Shown: positions 1-12,900 of the stretch, piece after piece
Layout of the letters: each line of letters begins with the position of its first letter
How positions within the stretch are numbered: position 1 is the stretch's first letter
NCBI RefSeq assembly: GCF_018139145.2
Contig: NC_059478.1
Coordinates: forward strand, 31,743,001 to 31,807,000
Direction: 5' to 3'
Length of the DNA stretch: 64,000 nt
Origin: Gymnogyps californianus
Taxonomy: Eukaryota > Chordata > Aves > Accipitriformes > Cathartidae
Made by a program: the position numbers and the translations under genes
The notes under the pieces: generated by a model
The model's input: only the letters and a program-made list of their open reading frames with translations
Databases searched by the model: none
What the model was told of the DNA's origin: nothing

Positions 1-3000
1 TGCAGCTGCCTTTAAAAACAAATAATTCCCTCTCTGATACAGCAATAAGACATCGTAGGCAGCCCATTTGCAGGGGATTACATGGCACTTCTCAGGTAGT
101 TAAAGTCACTGAGCCTTTTGACCTTGTGCCTCCTAACACTACTGGAGGCATAATCACATAGGAATGCACTGCTTATCATGTGTGTCTTATTGCTTAAATA
201 AAGTCCAGCCATCCAGCAACCTGAGCTGTGGATCTCAGGCTCATTTTCTACGAATTATTATGTGAAAACAACATGAATGTAATAAACAGCACTATTAATT
301 AGTTTATTATATCATTTCAGGGACGGACTACGCAGACTAAGAAACACTAGAGGAAGCCTGTGCCAGGCCAGAATAAAAGCATTTCTCAGGTCATTACCTT
401 CAACACAGATATTTCATGCTACCACGACGCTTACACAAGACAAGTAAATCTTTGCACATTGCAGTCTTGAAGTCACCAGAACTAATCGTCTCGCCAGATG
501 AGATCCTACCTTACTCACTGTCATAATGTTCAGCACATAATGAACATCAGGCAAGGTGAAAATTGATATCGAGAGCATTTCTAAGAGCTAAAAAGTTAAC
601 ACCTAAATTGGAAATCAATATATGCTCTAAGTATTGATCAGCAGAACAGAAATCTTCAGGTTTTTGCCTCTGCCAAGTGAATACTGTTATAGGTTGAGCT
701 AAAGTCCACTGAAACACCCTACTTTTAACAGTTATTTTTTAAAAAAACCCACAAAGAAACTCAACCCCATGCTTTATGGAATGATTGCCTAACGCTACCA
801 CAAGCATGTGCATCTGTGCAGAGAAACCAGGAACATGCTAAGCCAGATGTCAGCAGTGACTTTTTTACTGTCTCTTAGTTTTTGAAGTCGCGCTTGCCTC
901 CTGAAGACAAACAGCAAAGACCAGAAGAAACCACAGCCGAGGAGCATCACCTTTGAGAAGCATCATCTTTGGGGAGGATGGCCTTTGGTACAGGCATGGG
1001 AAGGGCAGGTCTACACCTGGTGATGGAGCGCGGGGCGTGATTTTGAGCTTGCTCAGTACGTGGAAGCCCAGATCTTGTCTCTGCAATGCAATGCACAGGC
1101 CTTCTCAGTATTCTGCAGGTAGCACTGCACAAAGGCAACTATATTGCTTTTGGGAGCAAAGTTAGTATCTCCGCACAGTGCTCTGCTCTATGGTGGGGAC
1201 ACGTCTCCTTGGGTCAATACTAGGTGAAGAGCAGCTGCAGAATATGTCATCACATGCTGCATATCGGCTCAAAGCAAGCTTTTCAGACTCACTGATGAAT
1301 GAAATAGCTGTGAAAAACAAATGTCTTATTGTTTGAGTCCTCCCGCCTGCAAAGAAGCAGGAATTTCTATGCACTACATCAAAGAAACACTTGACCCTAT
1401 GTGATCAATTCCTCCTCCTAATTATTACACATCGAAAGACCTGAATTTCTGCTAAGTTTCTCAGGTGAAAAGGGGCAAGAATATCTCAGAAAAGGTTAGA
1501 AAAACCGTACATCTCTATAAATATTTGTTGGTCTGCATTCCTTTAACTTTGCATGATTAAATACAGCCTGCTTCTGTTCTTCCACTTTATCCTCCGGGGA
1601 AATTTATCATCAAAATTATTGTACAGCATTCATTACTCTAGCCTCATTTAAAACCTTGCCCTACTTATTATTTAGGCTGCAAAAAAAATGTAGCTTTGTA
1701 TAGTATTTCCTATAATAGTCTCAATCATTACATTTAAAAGATTGCTGTAAGGCAGCTTAGCCTGCATTAGAGAAAAATAAAGTGGAATTCCATAGTTAAG
1801 TGTTACAGTTCTTATTCAGCTTTTGTTTCCCAAATCGTAACAATGCAACATTTCAATTCCTTAAAAGGCTCTCGCTCCTAATTAGCAACATTCAGGACTT
1901 CAGTCCTCGGCTTTGAAAGGGACATCTAGTAGCTCTTCTCTGGCTTAAAAGGTAGTGGGGAAAGGCAGAGAGATGGGAAGGGAAGGAAGGCAGGAGGCTC
2001 CATCAATTCAGAGGTGCAGCGGTCTTTTTAAATCAGTGGTGCAGGGAACACGCTCTGCTGCGACAGTCAGACCAGCAGGCAAAGCAAACGAGTTTTTTTT
2101 AACTCTTATTCAAAATTTCTGTTTAGGACAAAGAGACAGACATGGCTATTTAAAAGAAACAAGGTGCAGTGTCTAAAGGGAGGTGGAAAATCTAACTTAA
2201 ATCCCAGTAGTAATTTGGGAAATTGTTCATACTGATACGTGAAGCCTCTTAATTTGGATTCCTTCACTAACAGGAGTACTCTGATGCTAAGTACCATTGC
2301 GGGTTTTTTTGGATAATACTATGTATGTGTTTGTCTAACCCTTCCGTACTTCTGAAAAAGGATCATTAATTGGAGTCTGAAGTCACCGGTACAGGTTTTC
2401 CTGAAATGCAGACCATCCTGGGGAGCTATCAGGGAGAGGTCATCTCTTCTCCCATTAGCAGCCCCAACAAGATCTTCTCCTACATGGACTGCAGAACTGA
2501 AGACTGTTTTATTTCTGGTTTGACCATAGCAAATTCAAACAGAAACCACAGGGTGGGCAAAAGCCATACATTAACACTAAACATTTTTTGGATGTTGTGT
2601 TATTTATTGGCTTCTTTAGGTTGCTCTGGCCTTCCTCGCGGCCTTCCCCGGACTTGACTGACCTCAGTGGCTGTTTGGTCCCCACAAACCCGGCTACCCT
2701 TCCACCTCTTCTCCATCCCAGATCAAAGACTTGATAGAGGACTTAGGAACATAAAAGGAACTCCTGGTTTAACCCTCTGCAACGGTGAAAATTGCCATTA
2801 TACCTAATCTTCGCTTCAGGTTTTGATTCACGACTATACTTTTCCCTTTCACCCGCCTACCTTGTCTTTTTGACTGCTTTCTACGAGAGGCCTTGCTAAA
2901 GACCTTTCAATATCGTAAATAAATGAGATAAGCCAGTTCCTCTCTCTTCGTTTCTTATTGACAAGTTCAAAGACTTCTAAGAGATTAAGAGTGAAAGACT

Positions 3001-3004
3001 GTAA
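1..3004. other. Unique AT-rich DNA, no supported gene
   Basis: This stretch is AT-rich and I recognise no repeat in it. Open frames are under 100 codons, overlap on both strands and match no protein I know. The only frame with any character is the leader-like one at 865-966 on the minus strand, listed separately. A purine-rich patch lies at about 1955-2000. It could be intron or intergenic DNA; the sequence does not decide. Confidence 0.6.
865..966 (-). other. Leader-like short ORF, possible secretory first exon
   Basis: Read on the minus strand, a frame with two adjacent ATG codons (961-966) encodes about 33 residues. It has a lysine and an arginine near the start, then a hydrophobic core (LWFLLVFAVCL), small residues (EASATS), and a dibasic KRQ end followed at once by TAA. 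An adenine at -3 before the first ATG suits initiation. The shape is that of a signal peptide plus a short propeptide, as in some extracellular-matrix precursors. A weak GT donor (ACA then GTAAAA) overlaps the stop, so a spliced first exon is conceivable. Against it, there is no CpG island around it, no conserved downstream exon that I can see, and hydrophobic runs arise by chance. I treat it as unproven. Confidence 0.13.
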
Positions 3005-3110
3005 GTGACCTGCTGGGTCATCAAGTCTAGGCTTCTCCTATCACTTCCAGCCACATCCTACAGTACCTTTCTACTGGATAAGCCTGATCTTATCAGCATC
3101 TCCCAAATGT
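3005..3110 (-). mobile_element. Ancient CR1/L3-like LINE tail fragment (antisense)
   Basis: The segment beginning near 3005 includes GGGTCATCAAGTCTAGG. This resembles the antisense of the LINE tail phrase that in CR1/L3 elements reads roughly 'gactagatgacc'. The following cytosine-rich, diverged sequence also fits the antisense of such tails. There are no flanking duplications, and it is clearly old and short. It could instead be an unrelated unique sequence. I infer the assignment from remembered consensus phrases only. Confidence 0.4.
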
Positions 3111-4849
3111 TTTCTTTTTTTCTTATAATTTGAACCAGTTTACCAGGTGCAAATGAAAGGCTTAGTGGTCTGTAACTCCCTGGATCATTTTCTTTCTGGT
3201 GTCACAAGAAGGCATTTTGTCTTTTCTATCCATCGAGCAGACACACTCCTCATCACCCACAGGAAGGGAAAGAAAACGAGGTAAGTCTTGGTGGAAGGAA
3301 GGGAAGGGAACCAGACAGCGGAGCTGATGTTCATACAAGATGTACTGCCAACTCCAGTACATGCAATGCACTGACAAACCGGTGAAACAATGAAAATTCT
3401 ATTTTATAAGAGAGAGAAGGTCAAGGTAGGGATCAATATTTTCCTTGGGTATTATTTTATCATTAGACTTACCGGATACAAATATATTATTTTCTTTTTT
3501 ACCCCTAATTGTATGGATTCAGAGTTAATAATGAAAAACATGCAACATCCTGCTATTTGCCATGCACAAAATACAGCTTTTTCGTGAGTCCGGTCAGCAG
3601 AGGCTGTTTCCGATCTGTTCTGATGAGCATCTGTGTGCTTCCTATGACTGGAGGGACTGTGCTCATTAGCTGTGCCGTGCTCCAGAGGGGCAAATTACCA
3701 TACACGAACCTCGCAGCCAGCCCCACACCCAGCTCTGCGTGCCAGCAGCTGCTCAGCACATACAGACGCACACGGGCAATCTCGCTGCCTTTCAACAAAA
3801 TATGTTAGGAAAATCCATAATGCTAAAATATACCTTTCGCCATAAAAGGGGTTTTCACAAGAGGAAAGTATGTTCTGCGTCCTTTCCCCGGCAGCCATTT
3901 TAAGTGCATAAAAAGCTGTAGACTTGTAGCTTGCTGCAAAGAGCAGCAGAGAGCTCACCCAAAGGGGACACTGCTCTGGTTCAGGGCCAGGAGAGGTCAA
4001 ACATCACCACAGTGCTGCGGTCACGGGCAATTTCCAGCAAGTCTGAGCTGTGGCCCATTACCCCATGTGCTACGCAAACGCACCGGGTTATAGCGCTCAC
4101 ACGAAAGGGAGCAGCTTGCTACCCTCTCTGGGTCCGTAACAGCCCCAAACCTCTTCTCACATGCAACAAACGTTTTAATATGACATGAGTTCACCTCCAG
4201 AGGTTGACCCACAAAACACTTTCGTGCAACCAAACATCCCCAAAGCAGGTTCCTGAAGCAACCTTGAGAGCACACTGGGGTGCACAGGGCTCAAAGTGGG
4301 GAGCGCCCACTAACGCAGCAAAAATGAGCAAGAGGGTGAACCTGAGCAGATCCTCAACACTTGGAGAGGAAGGGAAGGAAGAAATTTGGCTTTTTTTTTT
4401 TTGAGTGATGCATTAATTCTATAACTCGCAATGAAATCTTTTTCAGAAAAAAAAGACGTATTCTGTTTGTTTTCTGCAATAAATTAGCATTGTCCTCTGT
4501 TTTATAAACCAAGACTATCTATACTTAGATATTCTGAAATACAGCTAATCCCTTGCATAAGCATTTAAACAAAAAAAGATTACCTTACGAAACGCTTGCA
4601 ACTTAACATGACTGCCAGAAGGGGAGACACAGCTATCACGTGACAGACACAAGGCACAGCCGATGTTTTGGAATTGCGATGAAAACGCATCAAAACCACC
4701 TCTTTGCCTCACGGATCCACGAACCCAGCACGGGTCCCCCCCACTGCCAGCTGCAACCCCCCCTGCAAGCAGACGCTGCTTCCTTCTGCACAAGGGAGCT
4801 CTGGTGCCTCCGGTCATGGGAGCAAATTTCCTACAACACGGTGGAGGAG
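3111..4849. other. Unique DNA upstream of the LTR nest, no supported gene
   Basis: No repeat family is recognised in most of this interval. A T12 run lies at 4391-4402. Short frames near 3.5-4.3 kb exist on both strands and are mutually overlapping, which argues against coding. From about 4690 the sequence becomes cytosine-rich. It may include a degraded 5' part of the LTR that follows, but I cannot align it to the intact copy at 47 kb. Confidence 0.5.
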
Positions 4850-5621
4850 GTATTTCCCTGCAGCCCACAGAGAGGACCGTATCCATATATCCACACTGAA
4901 GACCCTGGAGACCCCACACTGGAGCAGCAGGATATTTCCTGAAGGAAACACGGCCCATGGAGAGCCCACACTGGAGAAGGTTTATCCTGAAGGACTGCAG
5001 CCCATGGAATAGTCCACACTGGGGCAGGGGAAAAGTGTGAGGAGGAAGGAGTGTCAGAGAGAGGCTGTTACGGACCGACCACAACCCCCCATTCTCACCC
5101 ACCCTGCACTGCTGCAGGGGCAGGAGGTAGAGGAGTTGGGAATGAAGGAGTGGAGTTGAGCCTGGGAAGCAGTGAGGAGGAGATGTTTTAGTTTTTGTCT
5201 TTGTTTCTCACCATCCTACTCTACTTTTAAGTGGCAATAAATTAATTTTCCCCAAGCTGAGTCTGTTTTGCCCGGCTCTGCTCCCTCCCAGCTCCTTGCA
5301 CACCTGCTTGCTGGCAGAGCATGGGAAACTGAAAAGTCCTTGGCTTAAGATAAGCGCTACTTAGCAACAACTAAAACATCAGAGCGTTATCAACATCATT
5401 CTCACACTAAATCCAAAACACAGCACTGTACCAGCTACTAAAAAGAAAGTTAACTCTGTCCCAGCTGAAACCAGGACAGACAGTAATTGGTAAGTGATCT
5501 CCCTGTCTTTCTCTCAATCCATGAGCTTCTCCATCACATTTTCTCCCTCCATCGTGTTGAGGAGGGGGAGTGAGAGCAGCTGGGTGGGCATCTGGCAGCC
5601 AGCCAACATCAACCCACCACA
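4850..5621 (+). mobile_element. LTR family B, 5'-truncated, interrupted by LTR A
   Basis: This is a diverged copy of the LTR at 47167-48320, in the same orientation. Shared landmarks in order are: the tandem block with 'cactggagcag' units (about 4905-5035), the stretch GGAGGTAGAGGAGTTGGGA, an AATAAA polyadenylation signal at 5236-5241, and GAGTCTGTTTTGCC at about 5259-5272. The order resumes after the insert with ATCTCCCTGTC and ends in CAACCCACCACA at 5621. The first ~400 bp of the intact LTR, including its TG start, is missing or unrecognisable. The run from 5274 to 5478 belongs to another LTR family in the opposite orientation. The frames here (185 codons on the minus strand, about 100 on the plus) are by-products of the tandem units, not genes. 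Confidence 0.85.
5274..5478 (-). mobile_element. LTR family A half-copy nested in LTR B
   Basis: Reverse-complemented, this segment starts TGTCCTGGTTTCAGCTGGGA at 5478 and runs through landmarks shared with 16936-17530: the phrase around TAGCAACAACTAAAACATC, the phrase CTCACACTAAATCCAAAAC, and GCAGAGCATGGGAAACTGAAA. It then stops at about 5274 in the region of CTCCCTCCCAGCT. Only about the first third of an LTR A is present; its 3' part, ending GGTTAAACCACGACA in the full copy, is absent. Host LTR B sequence resumes on both sides. No target-site duplication is visible at the junctions, so the structure is an insertion followed by deletion, or a recombinant. It is closer to the copy at 16.9 kb than to the one at 34.6 kb. 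Confidence 0.85.
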
Positions 5622-8600
5622 CTTGTCCATTCCCTGGTAGGCATGTCTTTCTTTCCAAGAGTTTATTTGGAAGAGCTTGCTGTAAAACCAGCATCCCACA
5701 GAGTGTTAAGTTCACTGTACAGGACCTGCAGATGGTGTTTGAATGGCATGACAGGGACCACTGGACATTGGCCATAGGCACGGATCCTGATAACCACTAT
5801 TACAACAGTGCTTCTCCATAACTGGAAGCGATGGGGGCTGGGAACTGGCTAGTCCAGAAGAGAGAAAAGTTGATCCCAGCATGACAGCCTTTCTGTCAAT
5901 CCAGCCTCTATCATTTATTTAAGTGTTCTTCTAATCTTCCAGGCTGCGGCTCATACATTTATATTCTTAAATTCTTTATGAGCAGCAGGATTAACACCTC
6001 TTTCATCAGGCTGGAAGTAAGCCTGATCCTCACTAGTTTTGATCTGTTCCAGGAACCCCAAAGCTTTCAATAGTTGTTATATTCTGAGCTGTGGTTTTCC
6101 CCAAAGGGATAGCCGCAGCTTTTCATGTGGTACAGCCTACAACTTCAACGTGTTTGTTTCCCACCATTTCTATGTGAGAGCCTTAACAACTCGATCCACT
6201 TCCTGACCCCCAGATGACTTTCCATCAGCAGGAAGAGAAACTACCGGCACTAAGGAGATGGTTGTGGGATTATCAGTTAGTTGTCAGAACATGAGTCACA
6301 GAAATCACACACCTCCTCCTACGTCTCAAACCAGAAGAAATGAGCTGTCAGGTTGGCAAGAGTCTTTTCTGTTCCTGACCGTCCAAAAGAACTGATTTTA
6401 AACATTTTAAGCAGAAAGGTCCAGGTCCCTAAGTTGACGGGGCACTTCTTTTTCTGTGGTCCTTTTTGCAGATTTTATAAGAGGTCAACCAGCAAAACAA
6501 GGTGATCAGATCATCAAATGCTTGCTGTGTTTGAGGTCTCCCGCAGGTACATGTCAATGCAGATGCTTCTCTTGCTGTGCCACATGTAGTACAAAAGAGG
6601 TCCAGAAACAGGCTGATTTGCCAGGGTATGTCTGCATCACGGTCTGAGCCCAGCTTCTCTCCAGCACCACATTCATTATCATTCAGACAAGAATGGTCAG
6701 GTCAGGACACACAATCTCGGTCAGGTCTTCTGCCCCTGGATTTGCCCCGAGATGTCATTCCACATCTGGACAATCTTTCCAAATTTGTTTCCCAGATGCT
6801 TCTGGCAGCATCTGCCCTTTCTTGGCATTTCATGCCAGCAGCATCCCTGTGGTGAGCATAAAAAGGTCTGAGGAAGTTATTTCAATGGGTGCTGAGCAGG
6901 AGTTGAACCTTGCTTCCGTTGGTTCTCCTTTGAGGCTGAGCTCCCCCGTCCTGACGTCAGCCCACCTGCACCTCAAGGAGGAGCTACTGCTAGGCAAGGA
7001 AATCATACTGGGCTCCCTGCCACCTACAGTGCCACCCTAAAGCCATGGTTCAGGCCTGAGACTGTAAAATGAGCATTTTCCCCACAATAACACTCTTGCA
7101 ACTGAGGAGAAAGAACAGTTCTCAAAATCCCATTTAGCGTACCAAACATGAACAGGTCAAGGCTGTGGACCTTACCTTCCATGCCAGATCTTCTCTCTCT
7201 AGGGAACATTTACTAAATTTGACCACTCTCCCCGCTGCCTCGCCTGTTATTTGGGCAGACTCCATTCCCACCTACCGTTGAGACCATCTCTTGCACAGAT
7301 GTGTGAGCTTCATGCAGCTAAAACTTGTCTGACAACATCCATCACCATCTTGTGCACTGTGTGTTTCAACCTGTGTGCGAGTGCTTGTATTCTGATGAAA
7401 ATAATGAAAACTGATTATCTCATCACGTTATTTGCATCGGAAAGAAAGGCTGATTTTGACTTCCGAGTAGTTGGATCTAATTCTCTGCCATGAGTTCACT
7501 GTCACTTTCCCCTCCTCAGCCTTTGTGTCTCTTATCTGTTAAAAATGAAAGGTTTTGAACGGGAACGGGCAAGGGTCATCTCTGCCTACGCTTCCGTTCC
7601 ACAGCCAGTGTTGTAGAACAAATACTGATGAGGGTCATGGCGATAATGAGGAAAATAATAACAAGTATTGATCTCGATGGAGATGCTCCTTCGTTCTACT
7701 GGGGATTCACTGAGATGAGAATCAGGAATCCCCTGACATAAAGGATGTGTCACACTAAAGTTTAATTAACAGCAAATCACAACCCAAATGACATATTCCC
7801 CCCCCCCCAATTTTCATAACGGACTTTTCACAACAAAACTCCAGGGGACATTTGGAAATGGAGAAGAAAGTAAAAACTTCTGCCCCCACATACAGTTTAT
7901 TACACTGAGGAAGTCAGTCATCCATGATTCCTCTCTTTCTACAGTGTAAATCATGAGCAACTTCAGTGTAGTCCATGGAGAGACATCAGTACAGATGAGA
8001 GGAGAATTAGGTCCAATGTGCTTCAAGAAGACACACTTGGCATGTTACTTCACAGCTTCACGTGCTAATGGCAACACTTCACCTTCTGATAATGGTGCCA
8101 TCAGTGCATGTCAGCTGAACACACACCACCGCTCTTTTCAGCTCTTTTACTGCTAAAAAAAGAGGAGTGCTTATGTCCAGTCAGAACACTTTGCACTTCT
8201 CCAGCACCGTTTCCTAGCACTTTCCCAACATAAACAAATTAACCTAGGTGAAACGATCAGGAGAGCACCATTACAGAGACAACATAAGGCCTTGCTTGCA
8301 GGGTCAGCTCAATTAGGCATCAAACCGTGATGCTGCGGTGGAGGTGGGCTTGCTCCGAGACCCCACATCCAAGCCTTGACTCTCAGCCCCTACTGCCTGG
8401 TGCCACCTTGGCTTTCACATAACCATGCAGAAAACCCACATCAAACAACTGGTCACCGCTGGAAACATTTCTTTTTTTATATTATTTTTTTAATTACTTT
8501 TCAGCGAGATTTTTAACTTGATCTAGGTCCCCATGAACACTACTGGTGGAGCAGGAGATCCAAACCAAGAGGGGTGGGGAAGGCAGGACCTCCCCTTTTT

Positions 8601-9814
8601 TGCAACAAGGAGGATTTGCACTGGAGTCAGTTGTGGCACTATGGCATAAGGAGCTCTACAGATTTATAAGGTTGCTCCTAGCTCATATCAGGATCAGAAG
8701 AGAAATTAATGCTCAAGGGAAATTCATGTAGCTGTAAATAATCAAGAAATAGTGTTCAGGACTGAAATATTTACTTTTCAGATATGATTTTTGCTATTGG
8801 AATTTCTGTAATATAAATATTTTTATCTTGCTTTCAACTGCCAGACATTTAAAAGTTTTTTTCCCAATAAACGTAAAACATTTTTTGATTGACATGCTCC
8901 TCTTTAACTGCTCATGCAAGATACCATGCAGGCAAACATGGGTTCCCTTTCTGTCAAGACCTAACAGAGATCTTGTTTATGAAAAAGTGCAATATGTAGA
9001 ATGCTTTAAAGATTTTTTTTTTTTTAGTAACTACCATGAAGTAGTAGACTCATTTTACGGACTAAGTAGGAGGAACTAAGGAATATCTCAGGCAGCTCCA
9101 TGCATTTCTATCCATTACATATTAACTCATTACGTATCGATCATGGAAGGAATCAATTGTTCAGATTAAATCAATCTCCAACAGGGTAAGGTCAGAGACT
9201 TGTGCTATTAACTGCAATCAGCCACTTAAGAAGAGGATACCAGCAGAATAGTTCAAAAACCAGATACATCTTCCATTGATAACCCGTCCCATAAACGTTC
9301 CCCACGGAAAAGTTCACGTAAAAACCCCACAGCTGAATTCAGAATACAACTGCAGTGCTGCACAGGAGACAGACAACACATGAGTTTCAGGGTACCGTCC
9401 CACACTGTAATCCAGCCATCTCTCCTCCCCACAAAAGCAGCTTCTCCCCGATAAAGAACAGCCCTTCCTGACACGAGGAGGTTCAGCCGATGAAGCAAAG
9501 ACCGCAAAAAAGGAGGACACGAGGCTGCACGACTCCAGCCCTCCTGTATGGTGTGCCCTGCGTGTGTGGAATCGACATTTCCTGGCAGGAGCCAGCACAG
9601 GGCAGGCCAGCAGCAAGGAAGTCTTGATCCTGTCTTCGGGAGAAATAAATAATCATACTTTAAAAAAAATAAGTGAGAAATAAAAGGCCAAGTTTTATAA
9701 AATTCAAGCAAGCCAGTCTTGCAAATCATAACTTAGCCACCTCACACTGCTGTAAGACAGAGATCTGTAATCTAATTGAAGTGAATAGCTTGAAGTGCAC
9801 TGCTATTAGAGAAT
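5622..9814. other. Unique DNA, no supported gene
   Basis: No coding region or confident repeat is seen. A C11 run lies at 7798-7808 and a T13 run at 9013-9025. The frames near 6.45-7.04 kb and 9.25-9.73 kb (up to 158 codons) lie antiparallel to other frames of similar length, lack any recognisable motif and read as chance openings in locally GC-richer DNA. A phrase near 7500-7550 resembles a decayed MIR core, but too weakly to call. Confidence 0.55.
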
Positions 9815-9964
9815 CAAAGCTCCTGTGTCTCAGCTTCAATATCTGTAAAACAGAAGTAATAGTGTTTACCCACCTCACAGAGATAATAGGAGTAGTTACG
9901 TTTGTACAGAAATGTGATCACGTATAAAGCACTGTGGTATAAAAGTGCTAAATATTATTATTAG
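9815..9964 (+). mobile_element. MIR-like SINE, 3' half
   Basis: The segment follows the order of a MIR core and tail as I know it. GTGTCTCAGCTTC is followed by ATATCTGTAAAACAG, then an AT-rich stretch with 'cacctcacagagataatagg', an 'aagcactgtggtataaaagtgct' equivalent of the conserved 'aaagtgctatataa' phrase, and a final ATTATTATTA tail. The tRNA-derived head is missing or too diverged to recognise. MIR-like SINEs are ancient in amniotes, so this copy long predates the bird-specific LTRs. No flanking duplications are visible. Confidence 0.65.
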
Positions 9965-12900
9965 GTGTATGTTTTGGTACTTCAAAAATACAATTCATTC
10001 AAGCTCTTCGATTTCTTTGACACTTGTAACATGCTTCCAGTGTGGCTTAAAACCCCTGCTCAAAAATAAACATCAGAATAATGAGCTTTCCTTATTTAAT
10101 TCACCAAATCGGCACAATAAGCTCATGTTTAAACAAAAAATGAAAAGGAAACTTGCGGCTGCGCCAGAACAGCAGCACAATCAATTTTAATTAGCATTGC
10201 TCATTGTGGGAAATGATAAGGTATCAGTCATAGTAATTGGTGGTGTTGACAATTAGTCAAAGTCATTAACATCTCAAGACCCAGGACAAAAAAGCTTGCT
10301 GAATTTTAAATATCTGGAGAAGGCTTGCTTCGAAATTCTTAATTTCCGCACAGTCTGAAAACATTGCTTAGATTTATTATTTGTTAGTTTTCCATCAGAG
10401 CCCAAGCACTGTAATAACACAACCAACCCGAATGTCACCGGTGCTTGATCAATACGAGTTTTCCACAGAGAGCTGCAGCGAGCGGGGCTCCTCTCCTCCT
10501 GGAGCTTCGCTGGCGAGCACCGCCACATCCCTGCTTCCCACCTCTCTCCCTTTGTTTCCCTTCGCCTGCTCTGGATGCTCGTCCCAGATCCTATCCTGGT
10601 AGACACATGCAGGACTGAACGGATCAGGAAATGCTCCCAGCCAAGGGAAACGCCTTCAGCTGCGAGCTGGGGCATTTCCAAACCCCGCACGGTCCCATCC
10701 AGGAAAACAAGCCCTTACGTAGACAGAGCTAGGGTGGATGCTGGCCATACAAGCAGAAGCAACTGCTACTTGCAGATATTGCCTGGACCACACCTTTTAA
10801 TGGCCAATATGAGCAATTCCTCAGGGTTCTCAGAAGCTCAGGTAGAAGTCAAAGTCTACCACAAGTCATCAGACACAACATACGGCGCTTAAGGGCTTTG
10901 ACCTGGTCTCACATCTGGGCAGTCCCAGTGACCTTCCTGCCTGTGTCTGCTATCTGACTTATGCTGAAGGAGAATCTGTGCTGGCAAAGGAGGTCAGTGA
11001 TTATATTAACCAACTGAGTAAATCAGATAGCCCACTTGTATGGTTCAGATGAGAATTGACACAAAGATTTCTAATGTTTCCATAAAGTTCATGTGTTAAT
11101 GTGTTAATATCAGGTTATTTTGCTGACCATCAAAACCATAAAGTCTCCATGGCATGGCAGATGGCTACCTATACCTTCATTTTTGAGTTAGGAATAACTG
11201 AGACACCCAGTAAGTAGGTGCCTAAGAACAGGAGATGACCCACCACGAGTTGCATATGGCTCACTTATGGACACTGCTAATGCTAAAAAAGGCAGAACAA
11301 GATTGTCATCAATTGAACCAAAAAAGCATTTAGTTAATCTGAAGGACTCCTGACCATCCGTCGTAGGAAGACACAAATCACGGAAATACACTGTCAATAG
11401 TTTTCTGCCAGAGGAATTTCAGTGAAAACTCAATATATTCCACCTCCCACACCCTTCTGTACCTTTACTGTAAATAAAGATGTATATAATACTGCAATAG
11501 CCATCCTTCTGGTGTAAGTAGGTGTTATAGTTTAAAATAGCAGAGGTGACATGTATTACTCATTTGTCCTTTTACTCGCTTTAATGTGTTTATTTGTATG
11601 GAAATTAAAGTCAGGTAAAAATACCATCTCTTTTCCTAGCATCTGTATCTATTACACAATCACGGCTATTCTTCTGACCCTGGGCAATTACCACTCCCAA
11701 ACAGACGCAGCCTTTCAAGCAACAGAGTAAAATATGAGACTGCCACAAAGGAATAAATCCTGCCTGCCAGATGCTGTCGAGCAGCACCACTGGCATAGCT
11801 GTCAGAGAACACAGTCTTAAAAGAAACTCCCCCAAAACCCAACTGAGATTCAAAGCAAAGAAACTCTGATTTAAATTCCCCCCTCAGCCACCGGCCTGCA
11901 GCAGCAGCAGCGGCGGGGCCCTGCCACTGCGTCCGCAAGATAAACACCATTTTCAAGGTCAATTTCCTATGACCAGTTGCTTCATTTCTCATCATTTTCT
12001 GTCCAACTTCATAGATTACCACTTAAAATTGATTTATTCTTTCCCTTTCTAGTATTACTTTGCACTTCATTTAAAAGGGGGGGTGGGGGCGGATTTTTTT
12101 CTCTGTTCTGTACAACGGCGCTGTCATAAGACGATGAGGCTCAGCTGGGTTTCAATTGACTAAAATGACTGCTCAGTAAAGCAGCGTGTTATAAAAGCTA
12201 AACCAAATCAAGAGGCATCTTCCAACCATTCTCCCCTCTCTTCCCTACTGCTAGAAATATTGTTTTTTAGATACAGTGTCTTGAGCTTTTATGTTGTGGA
12301 GCTTTGATTGTAAAGAAAATGTTTTAATAGCCTCTAATAGAAAACAAAAGTTGTATTTAGGTCTTCCCAGGGTTTGAGATTCCTTCTGCAGGCCAGTAGC
12401 ACTCGCACTTTAGATCAGATTAAAGCTGACAGAGATGAAACTGCGCTGGCCCACATCCTTGGGCTTGCTCCAGGGCCTCTCATCTGCATTTCATTGTGAT
12501 GTGAGCACATGTTCCCATCATTGGTACACTCATCTGCATCACTCTGAATGTTAATCACAGGCTAACCCAATTTCTTCAGCGAATTTATTTCTTACTGTTC
12601 ATTAAAGTTTATAAAACCTAATGTGAGCCTGAAATAAGCAGAACAACCTTAACAAGTAGTCCTTAGCTACACGGCAATTCAGAGGTGGCAACGTAACCCT
12701 GAGGAGCTCCTCCTTCGAAGGTGGATGCCAAAATCTTTCATACGTTCTCCAGGGGATGCAAGGGGGGAAAGGAGGCAACGGGGTACCAAGAGCTGTAGTA
12801 ACTCTTTAGAAAGCTCTAACATTAGCATCCTTGTAGGAACTCACTTATCAAAACAAACACAGAATTTTTTCAGAATTATCTAAGGATATTTTTTCAGTGA

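Noticed and set aside
4545..5102. A 185-codon minus-strand frame
   Set aside because: Much of it is antisense to the tandem block of LTR B, and no domain is recognisable.
7500..7560. MIR-like phrase (TTATCTGTTAAAAATGAAAG)
   Set aside because: Only one short phrase agrees; head, tail and neighbouring core elements are absent.
12077..12092. G-quadruplex candidate (G7, T, G5, C, G2)
   Set aside because: It lacks four separate runs of three or more guanines in the canonical arrangement.
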